Positions 15,952 through 17,500 of a stretch of 17,500 nucleotides of DNA are shown here, one piece after another (within the stretch, counting starts at the first letter, position 1; every line of letters starts with the position of its first letter). This stretch comes from Actinidia chinensis. Its lineage: Eukaryota; Streptophyta; Magnoliopsida; Ericales; Actinidiaceae. Location: positions 1 to 17,500 of the forward strand of contig VIGQ01001882.1 of the NCBI GenBank assembly GCA_009663005.1. Direction: 5' to 3'. The notes under the pieces were generated by a model. The model did not search any database, was not told the origin of the DNA, and saw only the letters and a list, made by a program, of their open reading frames with translations. The position numbers were made by a program, and so were the translations under genes.

Positions 15952-15988
15952 ATAAAACTGTAAAGTTCATAAAATAACAGTAATATGC

Positions 15989-16085
15989 AATCCACTGGCG
16001 TGGCGTGGTGGTTTGTGCGCAAGATAGAAATTAAGTTTACCGCCAGTGGGATCGAATCTTCGCGGTAACTATCTACTTCTAGTAA
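15989..16085 (+). mobile_element. tRNA-derived SINE-like unit 3
   Basis: tccactggcgtggcgtggtggtttgtgcgc carries the best A-box-like stretch. gatagaaattaagtttaccgcc matches the unit 1 insert. gggatcgaatcttcgcggtaactatctacttctagtaaaag ends it, with a B box of form gatcgaatc. Together with units 1 and 2 it makes three related copies in about 400 bp, all in the same orientation. Confidence 0.5.
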
Positions 16086-16388
16086 AAGAGTTTGACGCAA
16101 AACCAAGAAAATTATTAAAGACTCAAATAAATTAGATTGCAATTATTTATAATCAAAATATAAGGCTTTGTTTCAATCAATAAAATAAATAAAAAATACT
16201 ATTTTTTCTCCATTATTTTTCTAGTTTGGTTCAAGTGAACAACTTATTTTTTTTTCACATTTTCCCTTATTCCTTTATTTTTTCTTTGTTTATTCAAGTT
16301 TTCTTACGATTTCTTTTTTGTTAATTTAAATAAAAAATGAATGTTAAAGTGTGATATTTTTTACAAGTAGAAGTCATTTTAATATGTG
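16086..16388. other. AT-rich spacer, nothing recognised
   Basis: This is very AT-rich intergenic sequence with T and A runs. A short palindrome-like ggttcaagtgaac occurs near 16227-16239. No ORF of note, RNA gene or clear repeat boundary is seen. Confidence 0.5.
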
Positions 16389-16662
16389 TTTTATGAAAAT
16401 TAAAATTACAAGACTCATTTGACGCATAACTTTGTAACTCAAAACAATTTATACAAATATCTCTTAATCTCTTTTCACACCGCAGTAAAGATTTTAAAAA
16501 AAAAAAGAATGATTTTATTTTAAAGTCTACACTCTCAAATTTTTCTTTCATTTTCTTATTTGTGTTTATATTTTTTAATTTCTCTCTCTACAACTAATTT
16601 CCAACATGCGGTAATATTGAAAACCAAACTTGGTGGCCCAAGCTAGACGGTTATTTGTTCCA
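16389..16662 (+). repeat. Direct repeat, first copy (about 270 bp)
   Basis: This aligns with 17093-17366 in the same orientation. Shared landmarks in order are ttttatgaaaa(a)ttaaaattaca, aaatatctcttaatctctttt, gtaaag, tctcaaatttttctttc, aatttctctctctacaacta, gcggtaatattgaaaa, cttggt and acggttat. Differences are mostly small indels in A/T runs. There are no coding features. The ttctctctctacaacta part is pyrimidine-rich. Confidence 0.75.
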
Positions 16663-17092
16663 ACACATGTTTTTTTTTGGTCATATTGAAAACTAATTCC
16701 AACACAGCTGTTATTATTTTATTTGTGTCATTATGTTTTTTAATTTTTTTTTTTTGTCATTACATTGCAACAATCTGATTTGGGTGAAAAGCTTTATTTT
16801 ATTTCGACCTATTAAACTTATTTTGTAAAATAATATGTAAGTTGTAAAAATCCAACCTATGATTGGTTGATAACTTGATAACTTGGGTTAAGCTGGTTAG
16901 AATTGACTTGAACCACTACACTAAGCTGTAATTTTGAAAATTACATTTAGGCTCAATTTTTGGGTATAAATTTTTTTTATTGGTTTTCTGATTTTTTTTG
17001 TCATTTGATGAAATTTTTTAGTCTTTAGTTTTTTCTTACAAGAAGGACTCAAAAAATATTAAAAAATTATCAAATTTGCAAAAAAAAATTTA
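16663..17092. other. AT-rich spacer between the direct repeats
   Basis: This holds a short third echo of the repeat end (ggtcatattgaaaactaattccaacac, 16679-16705), a small tandem ttgataacttgataac (16867-16882) and long T runs. No gene is recognised. Confidence 0.45.
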
Positions 17093-17366
17093 TTTTATGA
17101 AAAATTAAAATTACAAAACTCATACTTTTGCCACATAAATTTTATAAAAAGAGTATAGACAAAATATCTCTTAATCTCTTTTTCAAAACTCCAAGTAAAG
17201 AAAAATAATTATTTTATTTTTACGTTACCATCTCTCATTTTTCTTTCCTTGTCTTATTTTCGTCTTTTTTTTTTTATTTCTCTCTCTACAACTATTTTCA
17301 AACACTACAGCGGTAATATTGAAAATCAAATCAACTGGTGCCCAATCTGGCGGTTATCAAACTTGG
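17093..17366 (+). repeat. Direct repeat, second copy (about 270 bp)
   Basis: This is the partner of 16389-16662, offset by about 704 bp. Its end runs into a palindrome (17352-17394). The pair could be the LTR-like or subterminal parts of an unrecognised element, or a segmental duplication of a promoter region. Confidence 0.75.
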
Positions 17367-17394
17367 TTCCCAAGCTGACTTGGCATTGATAACC
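17352..17394. promoter_or_regulatory. Palindrome ahead of a CT-rich tract
   Basis: ggttatcaa (17352-17360) and ttgataacc (17386-17394) are perfect 9-base inverted repeats. Inside them cttgg-ttc-ccaag (17362-17374) forms a second small hairpin. It lies just upstream of a pyrimidine tract. A regulatory role is inferred only from position. Confidence 0.4.
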
Positions 17395-17399
17395 CAGGG

Positions 17400-17447
17400 C
17401 TCTCACTCTCTCCCTCTGTCTCTGTCTCTCGCTCGCTCTCTTACTCG
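17400..17447 (+). repeat. CT-rich microsatellite-like tract, possible promoter Y patch or 5' UTR
   Basis: This is almost pure C/T sequence built from tctctc and tctgtctc units with gctcgctc. CT tracts are frequent in plant core promoters and 5' leaders. Downstream, base composition rises above the AT-rich background, and an ATG at 17476 opens only five codons before tag at 17491. If a gene begins beyond the window, that could be a small upstream ORF or part of the leader. This cannot be decided here. Confidence 0.4.
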
Positions 17448-17500
17448 GACACATTGAGCCAGGAGGAAAAGCACAATGGAGCGTCGAAGCTAGACCAGAG

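Overview
The window reads as nuclear DNA of a flowering plant, probably a eudicot. I see no intact protein-coding gene. Three things support a plant origin: Ty1/Copia LTR retrotransposon remains with an initiator-Met-tRNA primer-binding site, MITE-like and SINE-like repeats in AT-rich DNA, and a decayed intron-containing plant-type lipid phosphate phosphatase. The species cannot be named from the sequence.

Region 1 (1-7945) is a rearranged cluster of one Copia family, called family 1 here. Four related LTRs lie at about 1147-1660 (+, 5' end missing), 4085-4773 (+), 5987-6644 (+) and 6650-7207 (-). The PBS with its leader, a gag C-terminus/protease stretch and a 3' tail are interleaved among them in both orientations. 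The leader occurs twice as inverted arms of about 1.1 kb (1-1129 and 1677-2767) around the first LTR. A gag/protease piece is inverted at 4766-5172. The last LTR and its tail (6650-7945) are also inverted. In all three copies the tail runs from protease/pre-integrase to the polypurine tract with no recognisable integrase or reverse transcriptase, so family 1 looks like a non-autonomous gag-protease element.

Region 2 (7946-12265) is a second, more complete Copia element on the + strand. It has a leader, gag, protease, GAG-pre-integrase, integrase, the start of RT, the end of RT, RNase H and an LTR of about 376 bp. Its 5' LTR is missing, the RT palm is deleted, and frameshifts and stops occur throughout.

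Region 3 (12266-17500) is AT-rich host DNA. It holds a PBS-like stretch after the LTR, a MITE-like element (12671-13016), a lipid phosphate phosphatase pseudogene with recognisable exons (13672-14678), a degenerate AT repeat field (14820-15420), a clear foldback MITE (15466-15626), three adjacent tRNA-derived SINE-like units (15691-16085) and a direct repeat of about 270 bp (16389-16662 and 17093-17366). At the right edge a palindrome and a CT-rich tract could belong to the promoter or 5' UTR of a gene outside the window.

The genes do not work together as a pathway. The biology here is that of decayed and rearranged mobile DNA. The strongest candidates for something under-described are the palindromic leader-LTR-leader structure, the repeated gag-protease-only architecture and the mixed-orientation LTR cluster, which fits autointegration or a misassembly.
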